35,649 nt of DNA from Cytophagales bacterium (GTDB taxonomy: Bacteria; Bacteroidota; Bacteroidia; Cytophagales; Cyclobacteriaceae). This document shows, piece after piece, positions 17,533 through 25,272 of the stretch. How positions within the stretch are numbered: position 1 is the stretch's first letter; every line of letters starts with the position of its first letter. The stretch covers positions 1 to 35,649 of the forward strand of contig JANYHI010000056.1 of NCBI GenBank assembly GCA_025359125.1, given 5' to 3'. Both the position numbers and the translations under genes were made by a program. The notes under the pieces are model-generated. The model had not been told where the DNA came from. It saw only the letters and a program-made list of their open reading frames with translations, and ran no database searches.

Positions 17533-18786
17533 TTAATTTAAGAATTTTTTGATCACCAAAGTAGCATTGTGCCCTCCGAAGCCGAATGTATTGCTCATTG
17601 CTACGTTTATTGCTTTAGTGATTTTTGTTCCTAGTGTTAGATTCAATGAAGCAGGAACTAGCGCATCTCTCTTGGTGGTATTTATGGTGGGGGGAACAAT
17701 ATTATTTTGTACTGCCAATACGCATATGAGTGCTTCAATAGCTCCTGCTGCCCCCAACAAATGGCCAGTGGCAGATTTAGTTGCGCTTATGTTAAGATGA
17801 GTCGGATTTTCTCCAAATAATCTCACCACTGATTTTGTTTCACTTTCATCACCAGCAGGTGTTGATGTGGCGTGAACATTGAGATAGTCGACCTCTATCG
17901 GTTTTAAATTTGCTTCCTCCAAAGCTAATTGCATTCCTAGCAATGCTCCCTCACCTTCTGGGTGAGTGCTAGTTAAATGATAGGCATCTGCAGACATTCC
18001 ACCTCCCACAACTTCCGCATAAATTTTTGCCCCACGTGCCACAGCATGTTCGTATTCTTCAAGTACCAATGCCACTCCCCCTTCGCCCATCACAAAACCA
18101 TCACGTGTTTCATCAAAGGGACGCGATGCTGTTTCAGGACTATCATTTCGGGTAGACAAAGCTTTTAATGCCCCAAAGCCACCGATGCCAGATTCGTTAA
18201 TGGCGGCCTCTGAGCCTCCAGCTATGATGATGTCAGCTTTATTCCAACGTATATAATTAAATGCTTCAATAATGGAAGTGGTGGAAGTTGCACAAGCAGA
18301 AACAGTTATAAAATTAGGTCCCATGAACCCGTATTTCATAGAGATCCATCCGGCAGCAATATCTGGTATTACTTTCGGAATAAAGAACGGACTGAAACGT
18401 GGCGTACCATCTCCTTTATTAAATTCGGTTACTTGCTCTTGAAAGGTAAGGAAGCCACCATTACCCGAACCCCAAATTACGCCTACTCTTCTTTTATTTA
18501 TCTTTTCTAAGTTCATGTTTGAATCTTCTACTGCTTGAGTAGCTGCAACCATTGCATACTGGGTAAATAAATCCATTTTGCGTGCTTCTTTCACTTCGAA
18601 ATGGTTTTTAAGGTCGTACCCTTTTACCTCACACGCAAAATGTGTTTTGAATTTAGTAGTATCAAACCTTGTAATATTTGCAGCCCCGCTTTTTCCGGCT
18701 ATCAGGTTATTCCAAAAGTCTGTTACGTTATTTCCCAGTGGGGTGATTGCTCCTGTGCCCGTGATGACTACTCTTCTCATTTTCAT
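17533..18786 (-). CDS. fabF: Beta-ketoacyl-ACP synthase II (FabF type)
   Basis: The 417-residue protein is a full-length KAS II thiolase-fold enzyme that extends acyl-ACP with malonyl-ACP in fatty acid synthesis. The active-site Cys165 sits in TVSACATST. The two histidines are in NVHATSTPAGDE (near 305) and SATKSATGHLLGAAG (near 340), and the C-terminus has NTFGFGGHNA. All catalytic residues are present. It does not sit in a fab cluster but follows a TetR regulator by 25 bp, under an operator-containing promoter. It may therefore be a regulated extra copy, or a synthase for a special fatty acid, rather than the main housekeeping FabF; that is inference. Start ATG 18786; an internal ATG two codons later is also possible. 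Confidence 0.92.
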   Translation of the reverse strand: MKMRRVVITGTGAITPLGNNVTDFWNNLIAGKSGAANITRFDTTKFKTHFACEVKGYDLKNHFEVKEARKMDLFTQYAMVAATQAVEDSNMNLEKINKRRVGVIWGSGNGGFLTFQEQVTEFNKGDGTPRFSPFFIPKVIPDIAAGWISMKYGFMGPNFITVSACATSTTSIIEAFNYIRWNKADIIIAGGSEAAINESGIGGFGALKALSTRNDSPETASRPFDETRDGFVMGEGGVALVLEEYEHAVARGAKIYAEVVGGGMSADAYHLTSTHPEGEGALLGMQLALEEANLKPIEVDYLNVHATSTPAGDESETKSVVRLFGENPTHLNISATKSATGHLLGAAGAIEALICVLAVQNNIVPPTINTTKRDALVPASLNLTLGTKITKAINVAMSNTFGFGGHNATLVIKKFLN

Positions 18787-18811
18787 TTTTTAGGTAAGTA
18801 AAAACTAAGAT

Positions 18812-19402
18812 TTAAATACAGATGCTACTAATTTGACTTTTAATATTTTTAACCGCAACATTCATCGCCTCTTCAGAAGAAGAAACGCGTGAAAACATAA
18901 TCGCGCCCTCAATCGAACAAAATACAGCTAGCGCTACATCTCTCGATTTTATATTTTTCAAGAACTCCCCCACCTTTTTTCCATTTTCAATAAGTTGAGC
19001 GAGAAATAAAATGGTTAGCTCCAATTCAACGGCTACAAGTTTCTTCATTGATTTATGATGGTCATCAGCTTCAATTGCTGTGTTAAGCAAAGGACAACCA
19101 CCTTTCACCGGAGGATCCAAAACATGGCGAGCAAAAAAATCAACTACTGCGAGTAATTTTTCTTTGTTGGTAATACACATATCAACCTCTTTTCGAATAC
19201 CAGATCGGACTTTGCTCATGGCATACTGAAAGGAGGCTTTATATAGTTCTTCCTTCCCCGAAAAGTTTCCGTACAATGCACCTTTGGTTAGCCCCGTGGC
19301 TTCGCATAAAACAGATAGCGAAGTACCATCAAACCCACGTGAGTTGAAAAGAGGGGCGGTGGTTTCAATAATGTCCTGTCGGGTTCGCTCTCCCTTTTTC
19401 AT
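18812..19402 (-). CDS. TetR/AcrR family repressor
   Basis: This 196-residue protein has the TetR HTH at residues 3-50 (TRQDIIETTAPLFNSRGF... TGLTKGALYGNFSGKEEL) and a helical ligand-binding domain resembling those of the AcrR type (SPVKGGCPLLNTAIE-like segment VKGGCPLLNTAIEADD). The ATG at 19402 is chosen. A longer frame from a TTG at 19420 starts inside the operator palindrome and lacks family support. The gene precedes fabF by 25 bp in one operon. A perfect 11-bp palindrome directly upstream (19408-19433) is its likely operator, so it should repress itself and fabF. The ligand is unknown; a fatty acyl compound would fit the context. Confidence 0.92.
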   Translation of the reverse strand: MKKGERTRQDIIETTAPLFNSRGFDGTSLSVLCEATGLTKGALYGNFSGKEELYKASFQYAMSKVRSGIRKEVDMCITNKEKLLAVVDFFARHVLDPPVKGGCPLLNTAIEADDHHKSMKKLVAVELELTILFLAQLIENGKKVGEFLKNIKSRDVALAVFCSIEGAIMFSRVSSSEEAMNVAVKNIKSQISSICI

Positions 19403-19407
19403 GGTGT

Positions 19408-19437
19408 AAAAATATACCAATCGGTATATTTTTCAAA
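19408..19437 (-). promoter_or_regulatory. TetR operator inside a Bacteroidetes-type promoter
   Basis: AAAAATATACC (19408-19418) and GGTATATTTTT (19423-19433) form a perfect inverted repeat with a 4-nt centre AATC. On the minus strand TTTG (19437-19434) is followed by 17 nt and TATATTTT (19416-19409), one mismatch from the -7 consensus. The palindrome thus fills the spacer and -7 element. The ATG is only 7 nt beyond, which implies a leaderless or nearly leaderless mRNA. Confidence 0.8.
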
Positions 19438-19689
19438 ATAATTAAATCCTCATACCTAATAAAGCCGCAGAACTTACTAAGTCAAAGCAGTTTAGCCATT
19501 GCCTAATCACAACTTTCTCTAGGGAACAGGCTAATTTTAACTTATCTTTATGCCTCAATTCTTTAAATCCAGCTCGTAGGCAATCTTTTTAAGTAAGATT
19601 TTTCTTCTTCTGCGGTTTTTTCGATTGAAATCAGAAATGCAAGGCCACTTTTCTGTGATAGACGGTACAAATTGGCCCTTAATTCTTAT

Positions 19690-20556
19690 ATGAGACAATT
19701 AAAAATTGTAAAGCAGATTACCAATCGTGAGAATCAATCACTGGATAAATATTTGCAAGAAATTGGAAAGGTAGACCTAATCACTTCCGAAATGGAGGTA
19801 GAGTTAGCGAAAAGAATCCGTGAAGGAGATCAGATTGCATTAGAAAAATTGACGAAAGCCAACTTGCGCTTCGTAGTTTCTGTAGCCAAGCAATACCAAA
19901 ATAATGGTTTAAGCTTGGGAGATTTAATCAACGAAGGAAATGTTGGTTTGATAAAAGCAGCTAGTCGTTTTGATGAAAAACGAGGTTTTAAGTTTATCAG
20001 CTATGCCGTGTGGTGGATTCGTCAATCTATTTTACAAGCATTAGCCGAGCAATCCAGAGTAGTTCGTTTGCCGTTGAACAGAGTGGGGTCGTTACATAAA
20101 ATCTCTCGCACTTTTTCCGATTTGGAACAGAAATTTCAACGCGAACCTTCCGTAGAAGAAATGGCAGAGGTAATGAACGTAACGCAAGAAGAAGTAGAAA
20201 GCAACATGCGTTTGGGTGGCCGCCATATTTCGGTTGATGCACCTTTTGTGCAAGGCGAAGAAAATAATTTATTAGATGTCTTGTTTAATCAGAACGAAGA
20301 AACTCCAGACGGAAACCTGATGAGAGATTCGTTGAAACGTGAAGTGACAAGAGTGTTGGCAACGTTGCCTCAGCGCGAGTCAGAGGTGATCTCTAATTTC
20401 TTCGGATTAAATGGTTCTCATTCAATGACGCTAGAAGAAATTGGTGAGAAATTTAGTTTAACGCGCGAGCGAGTAAGACAAATAAAAGAGAAGGCGACCC
20501 GCAGATTGCGCGACACCGTAAGAAGTCACGGCTTGAAATCCTACTTAGGTCAATAA
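19690..20556 (+). CDS. rpoD: Primary RNA polymerase sigma factor, Bacteroidetes short type
   Basis: The 288-residue protein is the housekeeping sigma-70 of Bacteroidota, which lacks the long region 1.1 of E. coli RpoD. Region 1.2 ([17 protein letters not shown]) comes first, then region 2 with [33 protein letters not shown] and the -10 recognition part [17 protein letters not shown]. Region 3 and region 4 follow, with [29 protein letters not shown] for the -33 element. The ATG at 19690 (MRQLKIVKQ) is preferred because this is the typical family start; the frame extends 6 codons upstream to a TTG. It recognises promoters such as the one at 284-314. The 19441-19689 gap upstream holds no gene. 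Confidence 0.95.
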   Translation: MRQLKIVKQITNRENQSLDKYLQEIGKVDLITSEMEVELAKRIREGDQIALEKLTKANLRFVVSVAKQYQNNGLSLGDLINEGNVGLIKAASRFDEKRGFKFISYAVWWIRQSILQALAEQSRVVRLPLNRVGSLHKISRTFSDLEQKFQREPSVEEMAEVMNVTQEEVESNMRLGGRHISVDAPFVQGEENNLLDVLFNQNEETPDGNLMRDSLKREVTRVLATLPQRESEVISNFFGLNGSHSMTLEEIGEKFSLTRERVRQIKEKATRRLRDTVRSHGLKSYLGQ

Positions 20557-20587
20557 TTTTTTAACCAAAATCCGTATACTACCCCTT

Positions 20588-20965
20588 ATGAATTATTCTT
20601 CCTCATTTGATTCAATGGCTACTAAACCGTTCACTCCCCTGTGGATAAAGTATAGGCCGGCCATTCTTCAATTAATGATTGCAGCAGCAGAAGCCCCCCA
20701 AACGTACAAACTATTCAGTCACGAGTTTAAGGCTCTTAGCCCCAAGGATAAAGTAAGTTTTACTTTTACTTTAAAGGCGCATCAAGGCAAAGCACAAAAT
20801 GATATTAAGAAGTCGTTAGTTGCTCAGGATCTGCTCAACATTCTGGGAGGATCAAAAAAAGCAAAAGAGCTTATGGATTTATCTGTCTATGAGTTTTCGT
20901 TAGACAAGCATTTTGTTCTGCATATTTCAAAGCTGGAAAAAGAACTAGAAAAAGAAAAAGAATAA
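20588..20965 (+). CDS. Hypothetical protein, 125 residues
   Basis: I do not recognise this family. The protein is small and cytoplasmic by appearance, with no signal peptide or membrane helix. It is mostly helical, with LWIKYRPAILQLMIAAAEAPQ near the start, a strand-like VSFTFTLKAH near residue 57, and a charged C-terminus ELEKELEKEKE that could form a short coiled coil. It follows rpoD by 31 bp and precedes the CsbD-like gene by 14 bp, so the three may be one transcript. The start may also be the ATG at 20618, ten codons in. Its function is unknown. Confidence 0.65.
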   Translation: MNYSSSFDSMATKPFTPLWIKYRPAILQLMIAAAEAPQTYKLFSHEFKALSPKDKVSFTFTLKAHQGKAQNDIKKSLVAQDLLNILGGSKKAKELMDLSVYEFSLDKHFVLHISKLEKELEKEKE

Positions 20966-20979
20966 CATCTCAGATTAAC

Positions 20980-21165
20980 ATGAACATTGTTAGAAGTTGG
21001 CGAGAACAAAAAATTCTTCTCAAAAGAAAATTTCCCGTGTTGGCTGATGAGGATTTTGCATTTGAAGAAGGAAACAAAGAAGGGATGTTCGCCCGCTTAG
21101 CTGCCAAGCTAAATAAAACACATGAAGAATTAGAGCGAATTTTTGCAGATCTGCAATTGCTCTAA
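20980..21165 (+). CDS. CsbD-like small stress protein (divergent)
   Basis: The 61-residue protein matches the pattern of Bacteroidota CsbD-like general stress proteins: an early Trp (SWREQKILLKRKF), an LADEDFAFEEG centre, and a terminal helical pair ARLAAKLNKTHEELERI. Helical hairpin proteins of this type are strongly made under stress in many bacteria, but their molecular role is unclear. It is the last gene of the rpoD group on the + strand and ends only 9 bp before the converging end of the carbonic-anhydrase-like gene. The resemblance is at pattern level only. Confidence 0.6.
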   Translation: MNIVRSWREQKILLKRKFPVLADEDFAFEEGNKEGMFARLAAKLNKTHEELERIFADLQLL

Positions 21166-21174
21166 CATTTTTTG

Positions 21175-22323
21175 TCATCCTTTGGAAGATAAGCTAAGTT
21201 GATTTATCGTAATTAAATTTACGTTGAACTTTTCAACAATTAAATTCATGATAGGATCATTTTTAATTTTTTGAAGGATTCTATTCGTTTGCTCTTCATC
21301 GTATCCCATGATGAGTTGATCAATTAAATTCAGGTGCTTAACGCTATAAAAAAATCCGGCAATTACATAAGGGCCAAAAGGTGTTTGAGGAATATCAAAC
21401 GAACTACCTGTCATATTGAATAGTGTATTCGGCAAATAATCTCCCGAATTAGAGATGCCCTTTTTTCCTAAATAATAATTAGCGGCTAAGAGCCTTGAAG
21501 ATTGGCGTGGGTCACTCATACAAATAAGTCCGGCTAAAGGCTTTTGTTTTTGTGATTGGTGTATTAATATCTCTGCCTTGTTTCTTTCATTTTCGGAATG
21601 GCTGCGAACATATGTTTGTACAGAATCCCAGAAAGGAACTTGGGGAATTCCATCATCTACCCGGATGAGTGAATGGATGGCGTAGTCCATAATGCCCGAA
21701 GAAATTTGAATTTGTAGTACTTTCAATTCAGGGTCTGTGGCGATTGCTTTTTCTAAAATTGTACGCTGGTGTCTTGTGTGAGTTCTTAAAAGATCAATGC
21801 TGAATATCCAATCTCCCGCTAGGTATCCGTCATAAGCATAGTGTTCTCTCAGTAATGATTTAATTTTTGTGTCGTTATCAATAATTAATGTTTCTCCTTT
21901 TATAACCAGTTTAAGTTGGTGTTCAATTAAAAATTTCTCTATCTCAACTCCAACTGAAGAGGCATGTAGCATACCACAATTTAAAGGAGACCCTTCTACT
22001 ATCCTTAAATCATGAACATGACTAATATAATCATCGTTGGAGTCTTGTGTAAGGTGGCCATGAGTTTGCAGATGAACAAAATAGCGCAATGGAATATTGG
22101 AGTCATTACTATTTCGCTGTGCCTGTTCAAATGTTCTTTTTAAATCCATCACAACGTCAGGGGTTACAAAGGAGCCAGCCGTACGAATCACATGATATTC
22201 TATAGCTATTCCCTCTGCCAAAAAGGATTCACTTATTGTTTCAATCGCATCTAATTGTACTTGGCTAAGGTCTCTTGCATCGGCACAACCCACTAAAACA
22301 TGAACTTGTTTCTCTTTAATCAT
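21175..22323 (-). CDS. Divergent tandem beta-carbonic-anhydrase-like protein
   Basis: This 382-residue protein is not a standard family member. The first half resembles a beta-carbonic anhydrase: GCADAR with Cys13, Asp15 and Arg17 (the CxDxR zinc motif), RTAGSF at 47-52 (like the RNAGN segment), FVHLQTHGHL at 82-91 in place of the HxxC strand, and NCGML at 115-119. The second half repeats the pattern in weaker form: ICMSDPR (267-273), MTGSSF (304-309), a long helix, and LIMGYDE (337-343) where HTDCG would be. It may thus be an internal duplication with a partly intact first site. No signal peptide is present. Catalysis, zinc binding and role are unproven. Confidence 0.55.
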   Translation of the reverse strand: MIKEKQVHVLVGCADARDLSQVQLDAIETISESFLAEGIAIEYHVIRTAGSFVTPDVVMDLKRTFEQAQRNSNDSNIPLRYFVHLQTHGHLTQDSNDDYISHVHDLRIVEGSPLNCGMLHASSVGVEIEKFLIEHQLKLVIKGETLIIDNDTKIKSLLREHYAYDGYLAGDWIFSIDLLRTHTRHQRTILEKAIATDPELKVLQIQISSGIMDYAIHSLIRVDDGIPQVPFWDSVQTYVRSHSENERNKAEILIHQSQKQKPLAGLICMSDPRQSSRLLAANYYLGKKGISNSGDYLPNTLFNMTGSSFDIPQTPFGPYVIAGFFYSVKHLNLIDQLIMGYDEEQTNRILQKIKNDPIMNLIVEKFNVNLITINQLSLSSKG

Positions 22324-22349
22324 CAGTTAAAATTTGTGCAAAGAAAGTA

Positions 22350-22374
22350 TTTTCTCCTATGAAAAACAGATTTT
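22350..22374. repeat. 25-bp direct repeat, copy 1 (upstream of SWIB gene)
   Basis: TTTTCTCCTATGAAAAACA plus GATTTT matches 22416-22440 at 22 of 25 positions. The copies are spaced 66 bp apart, in the divergent intergenic region between the carbonic-anhydrase-like gene and the SWIB gene. They may be paired regulator sites. Confidence 0.6.
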
Positions 22375-22405
22375 TTGTAGAGTAGATGACTTTTGTAATG
22401 GAAGT

Positions 22406-22413
22406 TATTTTTG
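22406..22413 (+). promoter_or_regulatory. Possible -7 promoter element for the SWIB gene
   Basis: TATTTTTG matches TAnnTTTG exactly and lies between the two 25-bp direct repeats, facing the SWIB gene. No correctly spaced TTTG is seen upstream, so the call is tentative. Confidence 0.35.
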
Positions 22414-22415
22414 CG

Positions 22416-22440
22416 TTTTCACCTCTGAAAAACACATTTT
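22416..22440. repeat. 25-bp direct repeat, copy 2 (upstream of SWIB gene)
   Basis: TTTTCACCTCTGAAAAACA plus CATTTT differs from copy 1 (22350-22374) at three positions. It begins just after the candidate -7 element, so a protein bound here could affect transcription of the SWIB gene. Confidence 0.6.
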
Positions 22441-22537
22441 CCCCTCGTAAATGATTGCAAATTGCTAAAACATGTCACGAAGTTGGGATAACTCATTTTT
22501 TTCAACTTAATTCGCAACCATTAAACCCAATTTAGCT

Positions 22538-22888
22538 ATGGCAAAAAAAGCAGCAACGAAAAAAGCAGCTCCTAAAAAGGCAGCTAAGAAAGTAGCAACG
22601 AAAAAAGCAGTAAAAAAAGTTGCTAAAAAAGCAGCTCGCAAACCAAATGCAGCCTTCATGGCAGCACTAACCCTAAGCCCAGCATTAGCAGCGGTAGTGG
22701 GAAGCAAGCCTCTTCCAAGAACTCAAATCATTAAGAAGATTTGGGAGTACATCAAAAAGAATAAACTTCAAGACAGCAAAAACAGAAGAATGATTAATGC
22801 TGACGAAAAGTTGAAAGTTCTTTTCGATGGTAAGAAACAAATTTCAATGTTTGAGTTAGCCAAGGTGGTTAACAATAACGTGAAGTAA
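22538..22888 (+). CDS. SWIB/MDM2 domain protein with histone H1-like tail
   Basis: The 116-residue protein has two parts. Residues 1-37 are almost only Lys, Ala and a few Thr/Val in AKKAA-type repeats, as in histone H1-like bacterial proteins. Residues about 40-116 form a SWIB domain (LTLSPALAAVVGSKPLPRTQ, KKIWEYIKKNKLQD, INADEKLKVLFDGKKQISMFEL). SWIB domains in bacteria are known from Chlamydiae and Bacteroidota, often next to basic tails or topoisomerase. The tail should bind DNA, and a chromatin-like role is likely but unproven. The gene is monocistronic: a promoter region with direct repeats lies upstream and a strong hairpin terminator downstream. Confidence 0.9.
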   Translation: MAKKAATKKAAPKKAAKKVATKKAVKKVAKKAARKPNAAFMAALTLSPALAAVVGSKPLPRTQIIKKIWEYIKKNKLQDSKNRRMINADEKLKVLFDGKKQISMFELAKVVNNNVK

Positions 22889-22906
22889 TTCTACTTAACA
22901 GATTGT

Positions 22907-22952
22907 AGGCGCAAGTCAGATGCCGAAAAAGCATAGGTCTTGCGCCTCTTTG
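22907..22952 (+). terminator. Two-tier hairpin terminator after the SWIB gene
   Basis: AGGCGCAAG (22907-22915) pairs with CTTGCGCCT (22939-22947), and inside it ATGC pairs with GCAT around CGAAAAA. A T-rich stretch (CTTTGTTTT) follows. It lies just after the SWIB stop codon. Confidence 0.8.
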
Positions 22953-23026
22953 TTTTAACAAATTTCTGAAGTTGGTATGCGTTGTGTTTACAATATTAAC
23001 ACACAGCGAACGGTAAGTTGATTACT

Positions 23027-23590
23027 CTAATTTTGAATAAGAGTAACAGGCGAAAGTTTAAAAGCATCTCTTAGGCTTTGACTCATTAAAGCCATGTTGC
23101 TAAGTTCTACTTTGCGAATAATACTTCTGTCTTTTCGCGTAACAACATCGATGTATCTTCCTTTTACTTCTTTTTCCGTTTTAAAATAATCGCTGGAGTT
23201 TGTCTTTGACTCGTAATACAAAGCATACACTGTTACTTGATAAGCAAGGTCGGTAATTTGCACAATAAATTTTCCTGTCCATTCCCCCTCCCAATACAAA
23301 CGAGGTGTATTAAAGTAGGTTCTGCCATATAATTTGCAGTCTATTTTATAGTGTTTGATTTCCCCATTATATCCCGTCTCATTTCGGATAACATTAAAGG
23401 TGTAAAATTTTGATTTGAGCATTTGCACAACTGCTGCTCGCAAACTATCGCTCTTGCCTGGGTAGTTATAGATTTGGTGCCAGACCAGGTCGCCCTGCAC
23501 TAATTCGAATTGTTCTACTGCTTTTTGCGCCATCGATAAACCCGTTGCAAACCACACCAGAAAAATCACAATCCTCCATCGCAGACTCAT
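23027..23590 (-). CDS. Secreted hypothetical protein (DUF4468-like pattern)
   Basis: The 187-residue protein begins with a signal peptide (about 1-21, ending SMAQ). The body is beta-rich with aromatic strands, for example NGEIKHYKIDCKLYG and GKFIVQITDLAYQVTVYAL. This pattern recalls DUF4468-type envelope proteins of Bacteroidota, but I cannot confirm membership. No catalytic motif is visible. The ATG at 23590 is chosen; the frame extends two codons to a GTG at 23596. It is transcribed alone, divergent from amt, and its end faces the SWIB terminator. It is likely periplasmic or outer-membrane associated. Confidence 0.6.
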   Translation of the reverse strand: MSLRWRIVIFLVWFATGLSMAQKAVEQFELVQGDLVWHQIYNYPGKSDSLRAAVVQMLKSKFYTFNVIRNETGYNGEIKHYKIDCKLYGRTYFNTPRLYWEGEWTGKFIVQITDLAYQVTVYALYYESKTNSSDYFKTEKEVKGRYIDVVTRKDRSIIRKVELSNMALMSQSLRDAFKLSPVTLIQN

Positions 23591-23704
23591 AACCACTAGT
23601 TTAAACAGTCCAAATTAAAGATTAGAAAAACTAGCTGCAATGATGGCGATCAGAATACAACACATCTTATTTTGAGGATGACATTTATAAAATTTGGCTA
23701 TTTA

Positions 23705-23820
23705 ATTGAAATACAGTTTAAAAATAATGCTATTTCAATCGGATTAGGTAATTTATTTTGAAATATGGGTAAAAAATCACCCATCTATTCTAATATTTAT
23801 GAAGTTTTTATTACCTAATC
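23705..23820. promoter_or_regulatory. Inverted-repeat-rich regulatory region upstream of amt
   Basis: Three perfect inverted repeats occur in 116 bp: ATTGAAATA (23705-23713) with TATTTCAAT (23731-23739); GATTAGGTAAT (23742-23752) with ATTACCTAATC (23810-23820); and, nested inside the second, ATGGGT (23765-23770) with ACCCAT (23779-23784). The last arm ends 19 bp before the amt ATG. They could be operator sites or an mRNA leader structure controlling ammonium uptake. Confidence 0.6.
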
Positions 23821-23839
23821 TTTAAAACCAAACCACTTT

Positions 23840-25189
23840 ATGAGAAAATCAATTGTCTTTCTCGTCTTACTTATTGCCATTAGCATTTTGGCAGTATTCA
23901 TGCCTGCTGTGCCAGGCCCGTTAGTTACCGAAGGAATTAATTCTGGAGATGTAGCTTGGATGTTGACTGCTACTGCCTTAGTCCTTTTAATGACGCCAGG
24001 TTTGGCGTTTTTCTATGGTGGGATGATCGACACCAAAAACATTATCTCAACCATGCTACAAAGTTTTATAGCTATGGGCGTGATAAGTGTATTGTGGATA
24101 GTGGTTGGATTCAGCCTTGCCTTTGGCGATTCTATTGGTGGCTTTATTGGCAACCCAACTTCATTTTTCATGTTTCAAAATGTGCTAGACGGAAAGCCTT
24201 GGTCGCTTGCGCCAACTATTCCGCTGGTGTTGTTTGCATTTTTCCAATTGAAGTTCGCGATCATTACGCCTGCCCTCATCACAGGTACTTTTGCAGAGCG
24301 CATTAAGTTTAAATCTTACATCTTATTCTTAGTATTATTTTCTTTATTAATCTACGCTCCTCTTGCACACTGGACTTGGCACCCTGATGGATTTCTTTTC
24401 AAATGGGGTGTTCTTGATTTTGCCGGAGGCACGGTAGTACATATGTCTGCAGGGTTTGCCGCATTGGCAGCTTCTGTTTATTTGAGAGATAAATCTGAAA
24501 AAAAAACAGCCATCTCACCCGCGAATATTCCTTTTGTATTGCTGGGTACAGGCTTACTTTGGTTTGGCTGGTTTGGTTTTAATGCGGGTAGTGCTTTAAG
24601 TGCTGGCACGCTGGCTGCTTCTGCTTTTGCAACTACTAACACGGCTGCAGCTGCTGCTGGTCTTGCTTGGATTTTATTTGATCGTGCGCGTGGCAAGAAA
24701 CCATCTGCCGTTGGCTTTTGCATTGGCTCTGTAGTTGGTCTTGTTGCCATTACGCCCGCTGCTGGTTTTGTAACCATCCCTTCAAGTTTGTTCATCGGTA
24801 CCTTTGCAAGTATTATTAGCAACGTAGTTATCCATTGGAAATCGAAAACCTCACTAGAAGATACGCTGGATGTGTTTCCTTGCCACGGTGTGGGTGGTGC
24901 AGTAGGGATGGTAATGACGGCACTCTTGGCCAATGTAGCTGTGAATGCTGCTAACACAACAGGCAACGGACTTTTCTTTGGAGATACAGCCTTGTTTATC
25001 GTACACATGAAAGCCTTAACTATAGTTATCGGTTATACTTTGGCAGGATCATTCCTAATCCTGAAAGTAGTTGACCTTATCTTTAAGCTACGCGTGAGTG
25101 CAGAAGACAAGAAGATTGGTTCTGATTACGCTCAGCATGGCGAGCGCTTACAAGGTTTTGAGATGGAGTCTTTAAGAAAGGCAATCTAA
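23840..25189 (+). CDS. amt: Ammonium transporter Amt
   Basis: The 449-residue inner-membrane protein has the Amt/Rh fold with about eleven transmembrane helices after an N-terminal signal-like helix. Motifs include GDVAWMLTATALVLLMTPG, AFFYGGM, LAHWTWHPDGFL, and the two pore histidines: His201 in GTVVHMSAG and His349 in FPCHGVGGAVGM. All hallmark residues for ammonium conduction are present. The ending IGSDYAQHGERLQGFE is the usual Amt C-terminal tail. No GlnK/GlnB gene is adjacent, but a porin gene follows 83 bp downstream. Nitrogen control is likely to act through the inverted-repeat-rich leader at 23705-23820. Confidence 0.96.
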   Translation: MRKSIVFLVLLIAISILAVFMPAVPGPLVTEGINSGDVAWMLTATALVLLMTPGLAFFYGGMIDTKNIISTMLQSFIAMGVISVLWIVVGFSLAFGDSIGGFIGNPTSFFMFQNVLDGKPWSLAPTIPLVLFAFFQLKFAIITPALITGTFAERIKFKSYILFLVLFSLLIYAPLAHWTWHPDGFLFKWGVLDFAGGTVVHMSAGFAALAASVYLRDKSEKKTAISPANIPFVLLGTGLLWFGWFGFNAGSALSAGTLAASAFATTNTAAAAAGLAWILFDRARGKKPSAVGFCIGSVVGLVAITPAAGFVTIPSSLFIGTFASIISNVVIHWKSKTSLEDTLDVFPCHGVGGAVGMVMTALLANVAVNAANTTGNGLFFGDTALFIVHMKALTIVIGYTLAGSFLILKVVDLIFKLRVSAEDKKIGSDYAQHGERLQGFEMESLRKAI

Positions 25190-25205
25190 AGAAATCACTA
25201 AAGCG

Positions 25206-25228
25206 CCCCGGGGGGTGTGAGATACCCC
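25206..25228. promoter_or_regulatory. GC-rich hairpin between amt and the porin gene
   Basis: GGGGT (25212-25216) pairs with ACCCC (25224-25228) around GTGAGAT. The overlapping CCCCGGGG (25206-25213) is self-complementary and could compete with that stem. No T run follows, so it may be an attenuator, processing site or mRNA stabiliser rather than a full terminator. Confidence 0.45.
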
Positions 25229-25272
25229 ACCGAAGGCTCTAGTTTATTGTTCATTAAAACACATTCAAAATT

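Noticed and set aside
19403-19420. Longer TetR start at TTG 19420
   Set aside because: It would begin inside the operator palindrome and add residues with no family support; the ATG at 19402 begins the conserved helix.
24478-25008. 176-residue minus-strand frame inside amt
   Set aside because: It lies fully within amt and has Ala/Pro-rich antisense composition with no motifs.
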